Assembly: GCF_018448935.1 (NCBI RefSeq) | Contig: NZ_RCWC01000026.1 | Span: 1 to 64,000 of the forward strand | Direction of reading: 5' to 3' | DNA length: 64,000 nt | Source: Photorhabdus noenieputensis | GTDB lineage: Bacteria; Pseudomonadota; Gammaproteobacteria; Enterobacterales; Enterobacteriaceae | Shown: piece by piece, positions 48,949-57,370 of the stretch | Layout: every line of letters starts with the position of its first letter | Numbering within the stretch: the first letter of the stretch is position 1 | Translations under genes and position numbers: made by a program | Notes under the pieces: model-generated | The model's database searches: none | Seen by the model: the letters and a program-made list of their open reading frames with translations, nothing else | What the model was told of the DNA's origin: nothing

Positions 48949-50553
48949 ATGAACTTAGTTCAGGACCCGTGGTTGCCCTTTCGATTACGTGATGGCAGTG
49001 AAAAAGTGCTGCCTATTAATGCGATATGTGATCATGATGTTATGGACTTTGCTTTACCGCGAGCTGATTTTCAAGGTGCAGCCTGCCAATTTGCCATTGG
49101 TTTATTACAAACCGTTTTTGCGCCGGAAGATAAATATCAATGGCATGCTCTATATGAAACATCACCTGATAAAAAGATATTGCAGCAAGCTTTTAATAAA
49201 GTGACACATGCCTTCAATGTTACCGGTACAGGGCCGCTTTTTATGCAGGATTTTGATCTGCTGCAAACAGCAAAATTAACCACTGTAGCTGGATTATTAA
49301 TTGAAGCGCCGGGAGCGAATGGTTTAAAACTTAATACGGATCATTTTGTTAAACGTGGCATCGGAGATGTGATGTCTCTTGAAATGGCGGTTTTGGCGCT
49401 GTTTACCTTACAAATTAATGCACCGTCAGGAGGAGTGGGACATCGGGTAGGATTACGAGGCGGGGGGCCGTTAACCACATTAATGGTGCCGCAACAAACG
49501 GATACAACATTATGGCAAAAACTGTGGTTAAACGTCATTAATCGAAGCGAATGGCATTATTCAGAGCCAGATTTAACCAGTGCTGAGATTTTCCCTTGGT
49601 TAGCGCCAACAAAAGTGAGTGTTAATGAAGGAACCGAAATTTATGCTGAGGATGTGCATCCCTTACATATGTATTGGGCAATGCCGAGACGTATACGTCT
49701 TGTGGTGGAAAAGGGGGAAAATATTTGCAAAATTTCAGGTAAATATTCTGCGTTCACCGTCTCTGAATATCGGACACAAAACTATGGCGGCAATTATTTC
49801 GGTAATTGGGCGCATCCGTTAACGCCCTATAAATGGGATCTTAAAGAACCAACACAACATTTATCTATTAAAGGCCAACCTGGAGGGGTGACGTATAAAA
49901 TTTGGGATGCTTTAGTCTTTACCAGCCATGAGAGAGGGCAGCGTTGTGCGCCAGTCGTGAGCCATTTTTACTCTTTATGTTGTCATTTTGCTGAACTGCG
50001 AAAGGCAATGCCTCGTCTATGGGTGTTTGGCTACGATATGGATAATATGAAAGCACGTTGCTGGTATTCTGTCACTGTGCCGTTGTTTTTTGTCTTACCT
50101 GAACAACAGGAAAAAATTCTATATCAAGTCAAAGAGCTGCAAAAACTGGCAGCCAGTATGATTTGGCTATGCCGGAATCAAATAAAAGCGGCTTGGTTTG
50201 AAAAGCCCGCGGATGTGAAAGGCGATGTTTCCTTTATTGATTTGGTTTTTTGGCAACAAAGTGAATCCCTGTTTTTTTCCGTGGTGCATCAACTTATCAA
50301 TAATAGACATTCTGATGCGCCTTTTCTGACACCAGAGCAGGCTAAACATTGGCTTAATACCTTGCGTCGTCTCTGTAGAGATTTATTCGATGAATATGTC
50401 GCTTTATCTGAATTGGGTAATGAGCGTTCAATGGCAAAACGTATGAGAGCGCGTCAACAGTTAATTATCGGGCTATATGGACAAAAATCTTTAAAAGAGA
50501 TCAACACATTTATGACTAATCACCATATTCACTCTGGTCAAGAGGAAATGTAA
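48949..50553 (+). CDS. casA: Cascade large subunit CasA/Cse1 (Cas8e)
   Basis: The 534-residue large subunit of type I-E Cascade, which recognises the PAM and recruits Cas3. It starts MNLVQDPWLPFRLRDGS behind AGGAGG and contains QINAPSGGVGHRVGLRGGGPLTTL with the usual Gly-rich loop, plus a C-terminal helical bundle (WLNTLRRLCRDLFDEY). The stop overlaps casB (TAATG). Length is near the family norm of about 500. Confidence 0.93.
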   Translation: MNLVQDPWLPFRLRDGSEKVLPINAICDHDVMDFALPRADFQGAACQFAIGLLQTVFAPEDKYQWHALYETSPDKKILQQAFNKVTHAFNVTGTGPLFMQDFDLLQTAKLTTVAGLLIEAPGANGLKLNTDHFVKRGIGDVMSLEMAVLALFTLQINAPSGGVGHRVGLRGGGPLTTLMVPQQTDTTLWQKLWLNVINRSEWHYSEPDLTSAEIFPWLAPTKVSVNEGTEIYAEDVHPLHMYWAMPRRIRLVVEKGENICKISGKYSAFTVSEYRTQNYGGNYFGNWAHPLTPYKWDLKEPTQHLSIKGQPGGVTYKIWDALVFTSHERGQRCAPVVSHFYSLCCHFAELRKAMPRLWVFGYDMDNMKARCWYSVTVPLFFVLPEQQEKILYQVKELQKLAASMIWLCRNQIKAAWFEKPADVKGDVSFIDLVFWQQSESLFFSVVHQLINNRHSDAPFLTPEQAKHWLNTLRRLCRDLFDEYVALSELGNERSMAKRMRARQQLIIGLYGQKSLKEINTFMTNHHIHSGQEEM

Positions 50554-51134
50554 TGGACAGCAAGAGCGAAATCATATTATTTCGTTGGTGGCAAAGTATG
50601 TTTATGTCACCGAAGCAGTTAAAAGAGAAAGGTATTATTCCAGCGCCTTCTACTTATAAAGCCCAGTTAAAGCGCTGTGAAAATGTTGAGATGGCCATGT
50701 TAACCGAAGGTTTTCGGGATTTATGGTTCAGTTTACCTGACGAAATTAGCTTATCAGATAGTCCGGCAAAATTAGAATATTGGGCTACGATGGCGGCAAC
50801 ATTAGTTTATGTTAAAAGCAACAGTGATATTACATTGGCAGTAGCGGCGGGTAAGAAAGGAGGTGGAAATAAATCGGTTGTCAGTGAATTAAGATTTTCA
50901 CAATTACAAAATGCTAAAACACCGAACGAATTGCTACGTCGATTACGTCAGGTTTTACAGAGAGTCAAAGGTAATATTTCTGTTTTGGCTCTAGCACGGG
51001 ATATTGAGGAGTGGTTCGCTGAATATGGGCAATTACGGCCATGTAAGGCGGATAAGCGTATCAAGGTGAAGTGGGTTATGGATTATTACCGTGCAGCTAG
51101 TGGTAAATCGGTTGATTTATCGAATTTTCATTAA
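50553..51134 (+). CDS. casB: Cascade small subunit CasB/Cse2
   Basis: A 193-residue small subunit that forms a dimer along the Cascade backbone. It is all-helical, with R-x-F-x-x-L-L-like features (RCENVEMAMLTEGFRDLWFSLP). The terminal KRIKVKWVMDYYR resembles other Cse2 proteins. The start codon overlaps the casA stop by one base. Confidence 0.9.
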   Translation: MDSKSEIILFRWWQSMFMSPKQLKEKGIIPAPSTYKAQLKRCENVEMAMLTEGFRDLWFSLPDEISLSDSPAKLEYWATMAATLVYVKSNSDITLAVAAGKKGGGNKSVVSELRFSQLQNAKTPNELLRRLRQVLQRVKGNISVLALARDIEEWFAEYGQLRPCKADKRIKVKWVMDYYRAASGKSVDLSNFH

Positions 51135-51154
51135 TTGAGTTTAGGATGATTATT

Positions 51155-52189
51155 ATGAGTCAGTTTATTCAATTACACTTATTAACTTCCTATGCGCCAT
51201 CTAACCTTAATCGTGATGATTTAGGCCGGCCTAAAACAGCGAGAATGGGCGGTTTTGAACGTTTACGCGTGAGTTCTCAAAGTTTAAAACGCCACTGGCG
51301 TACTTCTGAATTATTTGAACAGGTGCTATCAGAGAATATTGGTATTCGCACCAAACGATTTGGTATCAAGATATTTGACGCTTTGGTCAATGCTGGAGTG
51401 ACAGAAAAATCCGCTAAAGCATTGGCTACAACGATTGCCGGTGTTTTTGGAAAAATGAAAAAAGATGCTTTAGAAATTGAACAGTTGGCACATATCAGCC
51501 CGGCAGAGCAACGATCTGTCATGTCGTTGATTAAAGTGCTGGTGGAAGAAAACCGGGGGCCAACAGCCGAAGAGCTTAATTTATTAAAGACTAAGCAAAT
51601 TGCGGTGGATATTGCTTTGTTTGGTCGGATGTTAGCTTCAAGTCCTGCATTTAACGTCGAGGCCGCCTGTCAGGTCGCTCATGCTATTAGTGTGCATAGT
51701 GTGGTTATTGAAGATGATTATTTTACGGCGGTGGATGATTTAAATGATGGTAAGGAAGACACCGGGTCGGCTCATATAGGGGAATTGGGTTTTGCCGCGG
51801 CGCTGTTCTACAGTTATATCTGCATTAATAAAACGCAATTAATAAAAAATTTGGATGGCGATGAAACCCTTGCTAATAAAGCAATTAAAGCGTTAACAGA
51901 AGCCGCTGTGAAAGTATCGCCTACGGGTAAACAAAATAGTTTTGCTTCTCGCGCTTATGCCAGTTTTGCTCTCGCTGAGAAAGGCGAACAACAACCTCGT
52001 TCTTTATCTGTTGCATTTTTAAAACCTATTAATGACAACGATCAGGGACCATCGGCAATTAATGCATTGGAAAGCCAAATGTACAATATTGATCAGGTTT
52101 ACGGTACTTGTGCCGATGCCCGCTATAAATTCAACACATTCACGGGGGAAGGAACTTTGACCGAGCTGCTTGAATTTGTTGTGCAGTAA
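51155..52189 (+). CDS. cas7e: Cascade backbone subunit Cas7e (CasC/Cse4)
   Basis: A 344-residue RAMP-type protein that forms the six-copy Cascade backbone on crRNA. MSQFIQLHLLTSYAPSNLNRDD at the start, RVSSQSLKRHWR, and VEAACQVAHAISVHSVVIEDDYFTAVDD followed by GSAHIGELGFAAALFYSY match the family. I start at the ATG at 51155 since AGGATG lies eight bases upstream. An earlier Met at 51146 lacks spacing. Confidence 0.94.
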   Translation: MSQFIQLHLLTSYAPSNLNRDDLGRPKTARMGGFERLRVSSQSLKRHWRTSELFEQVLSENIGIRTKRFGIKIFDALVNAGVTEKSAKALATTIAGVFGKMKKDALEIEQLAHISPAEQRSVMSLIKVLVEENRGPTAEELNLLKTKQIAVDIALFGRMLASSPAFNVEAACQVAHAISVHSVVIEDDYFTAVDDLNDGKEDTGSAHIGELGFAAALFYSYICINKTQLIKNLDGDETLANKAIKALTEAAVKVSPTGKQNSFASRAYASFALAEKGEQQPRSLSVAFLKPINDNDQGPSAINALESQMYNIDQVYGTCADARYKFNTFTGEGTLTELLEFVVQ

Positions 52190-52199
52190 TGGGGGCGGA

Positions 52200-52946
52200 A
52201 TGAAAGCATATTTAGTCTTCCGATTATATGGCCCGATGGCAAGTTGGGGCCAACCTGCTGTTGGGGGGGAGAGGCCAACGGAATTGTATCCGGGCCGCTC
52301 TGCGATTTTGGGGTTATTAGGAGCTGCGTTAGGTATTCGACGAGATGATGAGTCTGAATTAGAAAGATTACAAAAAAGTGTGTTAGTTGCAATTAAGCAG
52401 ACCGTTCCTGGCTCTTTAATGCGTGATTATCATACGACGCAAGTGCCGACGCACAGTAAGAGTGTGGTTCATCATAACCGTAAAAGTGAATTAAAGTCAG
52501 ATAAACTGAATACCATTCTGTCTAATCGTGATTATCGTTGTGACGGTATTTGGATCGTTGCTATTACATTAACTGAACACACTGGTTTTACGCTTGAACA
52601 ATTACGGGATGCTTTACTTAAACCCGTATTTATCTTGCATCTTGGACGTAAATCTTGCCCGCTTGCTTTACCTCTCTGCCCTAAACTCATTACGTCATCA
52701 GCATTAAAAACAGCGTTGGATATCCCTTTTCCACCGCTGATGCATTCTGATAGAGAGGATAAATTATGGCTAGGAGCAAATGGTATTGTGACTTATTTTT
52801 GGGAGGGAAATAAAGATGAAATGATCTCTTCAAATATCTTAATCAGCCATCCTTGGGATGAGCCGATTAACCGGGCGCGTTGGCAATTCCGGCAACGTAC
52901 TATGTATCAACTTTCTGTCGAGGAGGGTGTTGATGTATTTGTCTAA
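52200..52946 (+). CDS. cas5e: Cascade subunit Cas5e (CasD)
   Basis: A 248-residue RAMP protein that caps the 5' handle of crRNA. KAYLVFRLYGPMASWGQPAVGGERPTELYPGRSAILGLLGAALGI is diagnostic of Cas5e. I start at 52200 behind GGGCGGA, although the frame is open to 52170. The gene overlaps cas6e by 14 bases. Confidence 0.94.
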   Translation: MKAYLVFRLYGPMASWGQPAVGGERPTELYPGRSAILGLLGAALGIRRDDESELERLQKSVLVAIKQTVPGSLMRDYHTTQVPTHSKSVVHHNRKSELKSDKLNTILSNRDYRCDGIWIVAITLTEHTGFTLEQLRDALLKPVFILHLGRKSCPLALPLCPKLITSSALKTALDIPFPPLMHSDREDKLWLGANGIVTYFWEGNKDEMISSNILISHPWDEPINRARWQFRQRTMYQLSVEEGVDVFV

Positions 52947-53607
52947 AATTGTGCTTCGGCAATCGAGTCAAACAGCAAATATATTAGCAAAACTGGGTGC
53001 GAATGGCGTTTATACTTCTCATCAATTGTTATGGAAATTGTTTTCAACAGACGAAAAACGTCAATTTCTATTTCGGGAAGAACTTGGAATAATGGGATTA
53101 CCCGTATTCTATGTTTTATCTAAAACATCACCTCAAACTCAGTCACCATTGTTTGAGGTGGAAACGAAAGCATTTTATCCTCAATTGAAGGCGGGGCAAC
53201 GTTTAGCTTTCAAATTACGCGTTAATCCAACAATCTGTATTACCAATCCTTCTGGAAAACGTCAGCGTCATGATGTCTTGATGCATGCTAAGTTTTTGGC
53301 AAGGCAGCAAGGTGAAACGGATCAGGGGAAAATAAAAGCCAGGATGGATGATGCTGCCCGTAATTGGCTGTTGAATAGTCGTCGTATGCAGCAGTGGGGC
53401 ATTCAGTTTGACGATTTACTGGATGTTGAAGGTTATACCCAGCATCGAAGTGTAAAAAGGCAGGGGCAAAAAATACAATTTTCCAGTATTGATTTCCAAG
53501 GGATTCTGACGGTGACCGACGATGAGCTATATTTGTCACAGTATGCAAAAGGCTTTGGTCGTGCTAAAGCGATGGGATGCGGATTGATGTTAATCAGAGC
53601 AGTGTAA
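52933..53607 (+). CDS. cas6e: crRNA endonuclease Cas6e (CasE)
   Basis: A 224-residue metal-independent endoribonuclease that cuts pre-crRNA at repeat stem-loops and stays on Cascade. The N-terminus MYLSKIVLRQSSQTANIL and TSHQLLWKLF with the active-site His region are typical of Cas6e, followed by the Gly-rich loop GFGRAKAMGCGLMLIRAV. Start at 52933 inside the cas5e end. The repeats it should process are very degenerate (see the array). cas1 and cas2, which normally follow, are missing. Confidence 0.94.
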   Translation: MYLSKIVLRQSSQTANILAKLGANGVYTSHQLLWKLFSTDEKRQFLFREELGIMGLPVFYVLSKTSPQTQSPLFEVETKAFYPQLKAGQRLAFKLRVNPTICITNPSGKRQRHDVLMHAKFLARQQGETDQGKIKARMDDAARNWLLNSRRMQQWGIQFDDLLDVEGYTQHRSVKRQGQKIQFSSIDFQGILTVTDDELYLSQYAKGFGRAKAMGCGLMLIRAV

Positions 53608-53635
53608 TGGAAATTTATTTTTGTCGGAGCTAGAA

Positions 53636-53728
53636 ATGCAATATTCTTTGTCGTATTGGGATATTGATGTTAAAGGTGGCACATTCGCAGTTGTTAAGTG
53701 TTTGTGTTACATTTCAAAAGCATGGTAA
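53636..53728 (+). pseudogene. cas1: Probable Cas1 N-terminal remnant
   Basis: A 30-codon frame, MQYSLSYWDIDVKGGTFAVVK..., ends at TAA at 53726. The part YWDIDVKGGTFAVVK resembles the N-terminal beta-strand of type I-E Cas1 (QYGQIDVIDGAFVLIDK). It lies 28 bases after cas6e, exactly where cas1 starts in complete I-E loci. The rest of cas1 and cas2 is gone. The match is short, so confidence is moderate. Confidence 0.5.
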
Positions 53729-53808
53729 AAAGTGATATTGCTAATTAATATCATTCTGTGGAGTAGGGCGTAGTCACTACTTACGGAAATATGGATAAAA
53801 CAATTACC

Positions 53809-54572
53809 GTGTTCCTCACGTCTGTGGGGATGAACCTGAATTTTGGTATACATTTTAACCAGAAAGAATATGTTCCCTGTGTTTAATGGGACCGCTATAA
53901 TTAGTGATAGGATATCGTGTTAGTGGGCGTTCCTGACTGTTACTGGGGTGAACCAAACTCGATATATCTCGTCAAAGAGAGAATTTAAGTGTTCCCTGCA
54001 TTTGTGGGGATAAACCGCGGCATGAGTGATGCTTTACTATGTTCGCTAAATGTTCCCTGTACTGACGGGGATGGACCTAGCAGTGCTCCAAATAGCTGTA
54101 AAGCCAAAAATGTGTTCCCTGTATGGTATTAACGGGGATGAACCGTGTGAAAATGACGCTGATAATCGGCTTTCCTGATGCTCCTTGCCTCAATGGGGAT
54201 AAACCGGACAGTAACAGTGATATAGTCGGTAGTAGGCGGTGTTCCTTGTGTCTATACGGGGGTGAACCGAACTGATACTGTTGTGTTTTGGGGTTGGAAG
54301 CGTGTTCCCTGTTATTGACGGGGATAAACCGAACAGCTAGCGTTTTAGCTGGCAAGAGATAGACTTGTTCCCTGTTTCTACGGGGGTAAACCGCTAAATA
54401 CAGAACTATCACCATTTGTTACGACTTGTTCCCCGTAATTTACGGGGATCAACCGTCATCCGGAAAGGTAGCAGGCATAAAGGGCCAGCGTTCCTTGAAT
54501 TGATGGGGATAAACCGGATTCAGGTTTTATGATGATAGTTGAAGTAGAAATGCTCCCCGTTTTTACGGGGAC
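53809..54572 (+). CRISPR. Degenerate type I-E CRISPR array, 13 repeats and 12 spacers
   Basis: Repeats begin at 53809, 53870, 53927, 53989, 54050, 54112, 54178, 54239, 54302, 54365, 54426, 54488 and 54550. Most are 29-31 bases, with GTTCC near the 5' side and GGGGATAAACCG-like 3' sides. All twelve spacers are 32 or 33 bases. Repeat 2 has lost part of the 3' end, repeat 6 is 34 bases, and the last is cut off after GGGG. Few repeats are alike, yet most can still fold into a stem-loop. The leader lies upstream at about 53729-53808. Transcription follows the cas genes' strand. Confidence 0.93.
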
Positions 54573-54683
54573 ATGATGATGGTGTTACTGATTACGTTAT
54601 TGATTGTGCTGTTGATTGTATTGCTGTTTCTCTCTCAGCTTTCAATAAACCTTTGGGACGGGGAGTTATGCCAAAGAAATTAG
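54573..54683 (+). CDS. Possible small hydrophobic peptide next to the last repeat
   Basis: A 36-codon frame starts with three Met codons directly after the last repeat. About 18 residues are nearly all Leu, Val and Ile (LLITLLIVLLIVLLFL), then QLSINLWDGELCQRN. The repeat end ACGGGG sits where a weak ribosome-binding site could be. It resembles small membrane toxins only in composition, and I have no family match. It may be chance. Confidence 0.2.
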   Translation: MMMVLLITLLIVLLIVLLFLSQLSINLWDGELCQRN

Positions 54684-54951
54684 TTCCAGAAAAGCACATT
54701 TTGTGGGACTAATTTTCACCTATGCATAGAGCGGTATAATTTCAATCGACGAACACATATCAAGAGATTGGCAAGAAGGACAATTTGTTATTCACACCCA
54801 ATAGAAATCCATGGAAAACTCATTGGTGCATATATTGAAAAGCATCACGGAATTTACCCAATATATAATTTTGGGGGTTTCCCCCCAAAAAATTATATAA
54901 TAAATCTAAAAACAACGTTTGTAAAATAACCAACAAAATGTATTGGTACCA
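54684..54951. other. Spacer between the CRISPR locus and the biosynthetic-looking cluster
   Basis: About 270 AT-rich bases holding only the strong hairpin described next. No gene is supported. Confidence 0.6.
54863..54897. terminator. Strong palindromic terminator beyond the decarboxylase gene
   Basis: TATAATTTTGGGGG pairs with CCCCCAAAA... around a short TTTC loop, giving a long perfect stem flanked by A and T runs that could work in both directions. It ends the minus-strand cluster (55-64 kb) and screens it from the CRISPR side. Confidence 0.8.
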
Positions 54952-56211
54952 TTAAACTAATACTTCTACTGCATTTATTTGGCTTAGAAAATTATTCGGA
55001 CTTGCGCTTAAACCATAAGCACCAGATTGAAAAATTACCACTAAATCCCCCGGAATTGCTACTGGCATATCTCCTTGATGAACAAGAATATCTAGTGGAG
55101 TACAGAGTGGACCAACTATATTTACTATTTCACGTTTCTTTCCTTTAATTTTGTTACCAATGATTACAGGATAGTTTCTTCTTATTAGTTGCCCCAGATT
55201 TCCTGATGCAGATAGGTGGTGATTCATTCCACCATCTGTAACTAAAAAAACCATATCGTGGGAGATCTTACGTTCAACAATTTTAGTCACATAAATTCCA
55301 GATGAAGCAACTAAATAACGACCTAACTCCAAAATAATTTCCGTTTCAGGTAGGAATTTTTTTGCACGTTCTACCAGTTTGTGCATCGCATTGCCAACTT
55401 CAGCAATATTTAGTTCAGTGTCTCCCTGAAAGTAAGGGACTCCAAAACCACCTCCTAGATTAAAACGACGTATTGGAGATGGAACAAGACGTGATAATTC
55501 AATTACTAAATCAAGAGCCTTATTTTGAGCTTCAATCAAATGCTCTGCACGTAAATTTTGTGAGCCAGGGTAAATTTGAAATCCTTCAAAAACCAGGGAA
55601 TTTGGACAATCACGTATAAACATCAGTGCATCAGGTACATAAACTACATCCATACCAAATTGGCGTGGTCCACCTCCCATCTTCATGCCAGAGGAGTTAA
55701 GATTATAATCAGGGTTTATACGTAAAGAAATACGTGCACACAAACCAAGTTTTTCAGACAATATTTGAATTCGCCGTAACTCATTTAACGACTCGACATT
55801 TAACAATACCTGTGCGGAAATTGCTCTTTTTAATTCTGCATCTGTTTTACCCGGCCCTGCAAAACTAATATCTTCAGGAGAAATCCCTGTATTTAGCGCC
55901 AATGCCATTTCATTCGCAGATGCAACATCAAACCCTTCAACTTTTTGGGATAAGTGGTGAATAAGTGGTACAAAAGGGTTTGCTTTAATTGCATAATGAA
56001 TACTAATTTTTTCAGGTAAATATTTACGTAATAGACGTACTTGCTGATCAATATGTTTTCTAGAATAGGCAAAAAAAGGAGTCTGTCCTATTTGAGTTTC
56101 CAGTCTGGTTAATGGTATTCCTCCTATTTCCAGACAATCGTCTTTAATGGAAAATGTTTCTGCGATTTTCATCGATAAACTTTTCTGTGTCATTCCATTT
56201 TCTATATTCAT
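54952..56211 (-). CDS. Fold-III PLP-dependent decarboxylase (ornithine/DAP/arginine type, BtrK-like)
   Basis: A 419-residue alanine-racemase-fold decarboxylase. The PLP-Lys motif is YAIKANPF (about residue 79), followed by GFDVASANEMALAL. The GGGFGVPYFQGD phosphate-binding loop, ELGRYLVASSG, the catalytic Cys in GPLCTPLDIL, and the C-terminal SGAYGLSASPNNFLS are clear. Relatives include diaminopimelate decarboxylase and BtrK-type enzymes that decarboxylate carrier-bound amino acids. The specific substrate is unknown. AGGTAAATT precedes the ATG. It is the last gene of the cluster, separated by 215 bases from the KAS III-like gene. Confidence 0.88.
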   Translation of the reverse strand: MNIENGMTQKSLSMKIAETFSIKDDCLEIGGIPLTRLETQIGQTPFFAYSRKHIDQQVRLLRKYLPEKISIHYAIKANPFVPLIHHLSQKVEGFDVASANEMALALNTGISPEDISFAGPGKTDAELKRAISAQVLLNVESLNELRRIQILSEKLGLCARISLRINPDYNLNSSGMKMGGGPRQFGMDVVYVPDALMFIRDCPNSLVFEGFQIYPGSQNLRAEHLIEAQNKALDLVIELSRLVPSPIRRFNLGGGFGVPYFQGDTELNIAEVGNAMHKLVERAKKFLPETEIILELGRYLVASSGIYVTKIVERKISHDMVFLVTDGGMNHHLSASGNLGQLIRRNYPVIIGNKIKGKKREIVNIVGPLCTPLDILVHQGDMPVAIPGDLVVIFQSGAYGLSASPNNFLSQINAVEVLV

Positions 56212-56426
56212 AATTTACCTTACATTAGAAAAAGATAGCGTTAGTATATGTAATCCATCAACAGAATTATAAAATTCTTATAAATAGAGTTAATTTCTGG
56301 TATTTTTAAAATCATACCCCACCATTTATTTACATAGAAATAAGAATACATATATTTGATTAAAAAAAAGATATATCCATATATAGTTAACTATAGCCTA
56401 CAGCTTTTACATCCAGAAGTAGTTAA
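56212..56426. other. AT-rich gap between decarboxylase and KAS III-like gene 1
   Basis: 215 bases, AT-rich, with nothing recognised besides the decarboxylase ribosome-binding site. It may hold a promoter. Confidence 0.5.
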
Positions 56427-57365
56427 TCACGAATAAAGCAATAAAGATGCACCAAATAGACCACCTACTCCGGCAGAAATCAGCAAAATTTTATCTCCTG
56501 AATGTAATGTTCCACTATTTTTCAGTGTATGTAAATTAATAAGCATATCGGCACCAAAACAATGTGCTATTTCACTAATGTTTTTAAGAAATATCTTCTC
56601 TATAGGAATATTCATAAACTTTGCTGCTCGACGCCATATCAAAATATTCACATTATGTGGAATGATATACGATATTTCATCTATCGTCATATCCGACTGC
56701 TGTAATACATCTTGAATCACAGATTGTAATCTGAGTTGATAATTTGCTGTGAAATCTCGATAAGCATCAGAATTAGTTGGTAACCAAATACCTTGAGAAT
56801 ATCTTGGATAAGTATGTATAGAATGTGCAAGAATGCTTGAACCTTGACCGTTCAGAGAGAGCAAGGCGGCGGCGGCGGCATCACCTATTACCGCTACATT
56901 AGGAACTACTCTAAGCTCAAAACTGTCAGCAATTTCCCCGACTACGATCAGAGCTTTACTATTAGGAAGCGCATTCTGTAAATAATATTTTGCTAAAGAG
57001 AGTGCGGAAAATATGGATACACAATTGTTGCTGCTAGTTCCTATAGCAACAGCATTAGGTAGTTGTAGACGCCGAACAAGTAATGAGGCCATATTTTGAC
57101 CCCACACACTACTTATAGTCCCTGTATGAGCATAAATCAGCAGTACGACTTCTTGCTTAATGTGGGGAACTTGTTGAAACAATTCCCTGCAGGGTTTTAG
57201 CAGCATTTCTTCTTCGCTGCCTTCCTCTACCGGACAATGAGTTAATTCGTACATACGACTAAACACCCTCGCCTCATTTTGGGTTAAACCTAAGCGTTGG
57301 TATTCCATTTCAACTTTAAGCCTCTTTTGAGGTACATAGCTAGTAAGTGTATCTAATGTCATCAT
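56427..57365 (-). CDS. KAS III-like (thiolase-fold) enzyme 1
   Basis: A 312-residue thiolase-fold protein of the FabH/DarB type. A candidate catalytic Cys is C115 (SSNNCVSIFSAL) and a His is H237 in the motif IIPHNVNILIW. The usual third residue, Asn in FabH (GNTSAAS), is replaced in AHCFGAD (H268). The same CFGAD motif recurs in the second KAS III-like protein, so it looks like a subfamily trait. It might catalyse carbon-carbon bond formation or acyl transfer in the cluster. It follows the transglutaminase gene by five bases. Confidence 0.8.
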   Translation of the reverse strand: MMTLDTLTSYVPQKRLKVEMEYQRLGLTQNEARVFSRMYELTHCPVEEGSEEEMLLKPCRELFQQVPHIKQEVVLLIYAHTGTISSVWGQNMASLLVRRLQLPNAVAIGTSSNNCVSIFSALSLAKYYLQNALPNSKALIVVGEIADSFELRVVPNVAVIGDAAAAALLSLNGQGSSILAHSIHTYPRYSQGIWLPTNSDAYRDFTANYQLRLQSVIQDVLQQSDMTIDEISYIIPHNVNILIWRRAAKFMNIPIEKIFLKNISEIAHCFGADMLINLHTLKNSGTLHSGDKILLISAGVGGLFGASLLLYS

Positions 57366-57370
57366 ATGAA

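Noticed and set aside
54077-54415. A 112-residue minus-strand frame across the CRISPR array
   Set aside because: It runs through repeats and spacers in the opposite direction and repeats the motif RFIPVN wherever a repeat occurs, so it is an artefact of the array.
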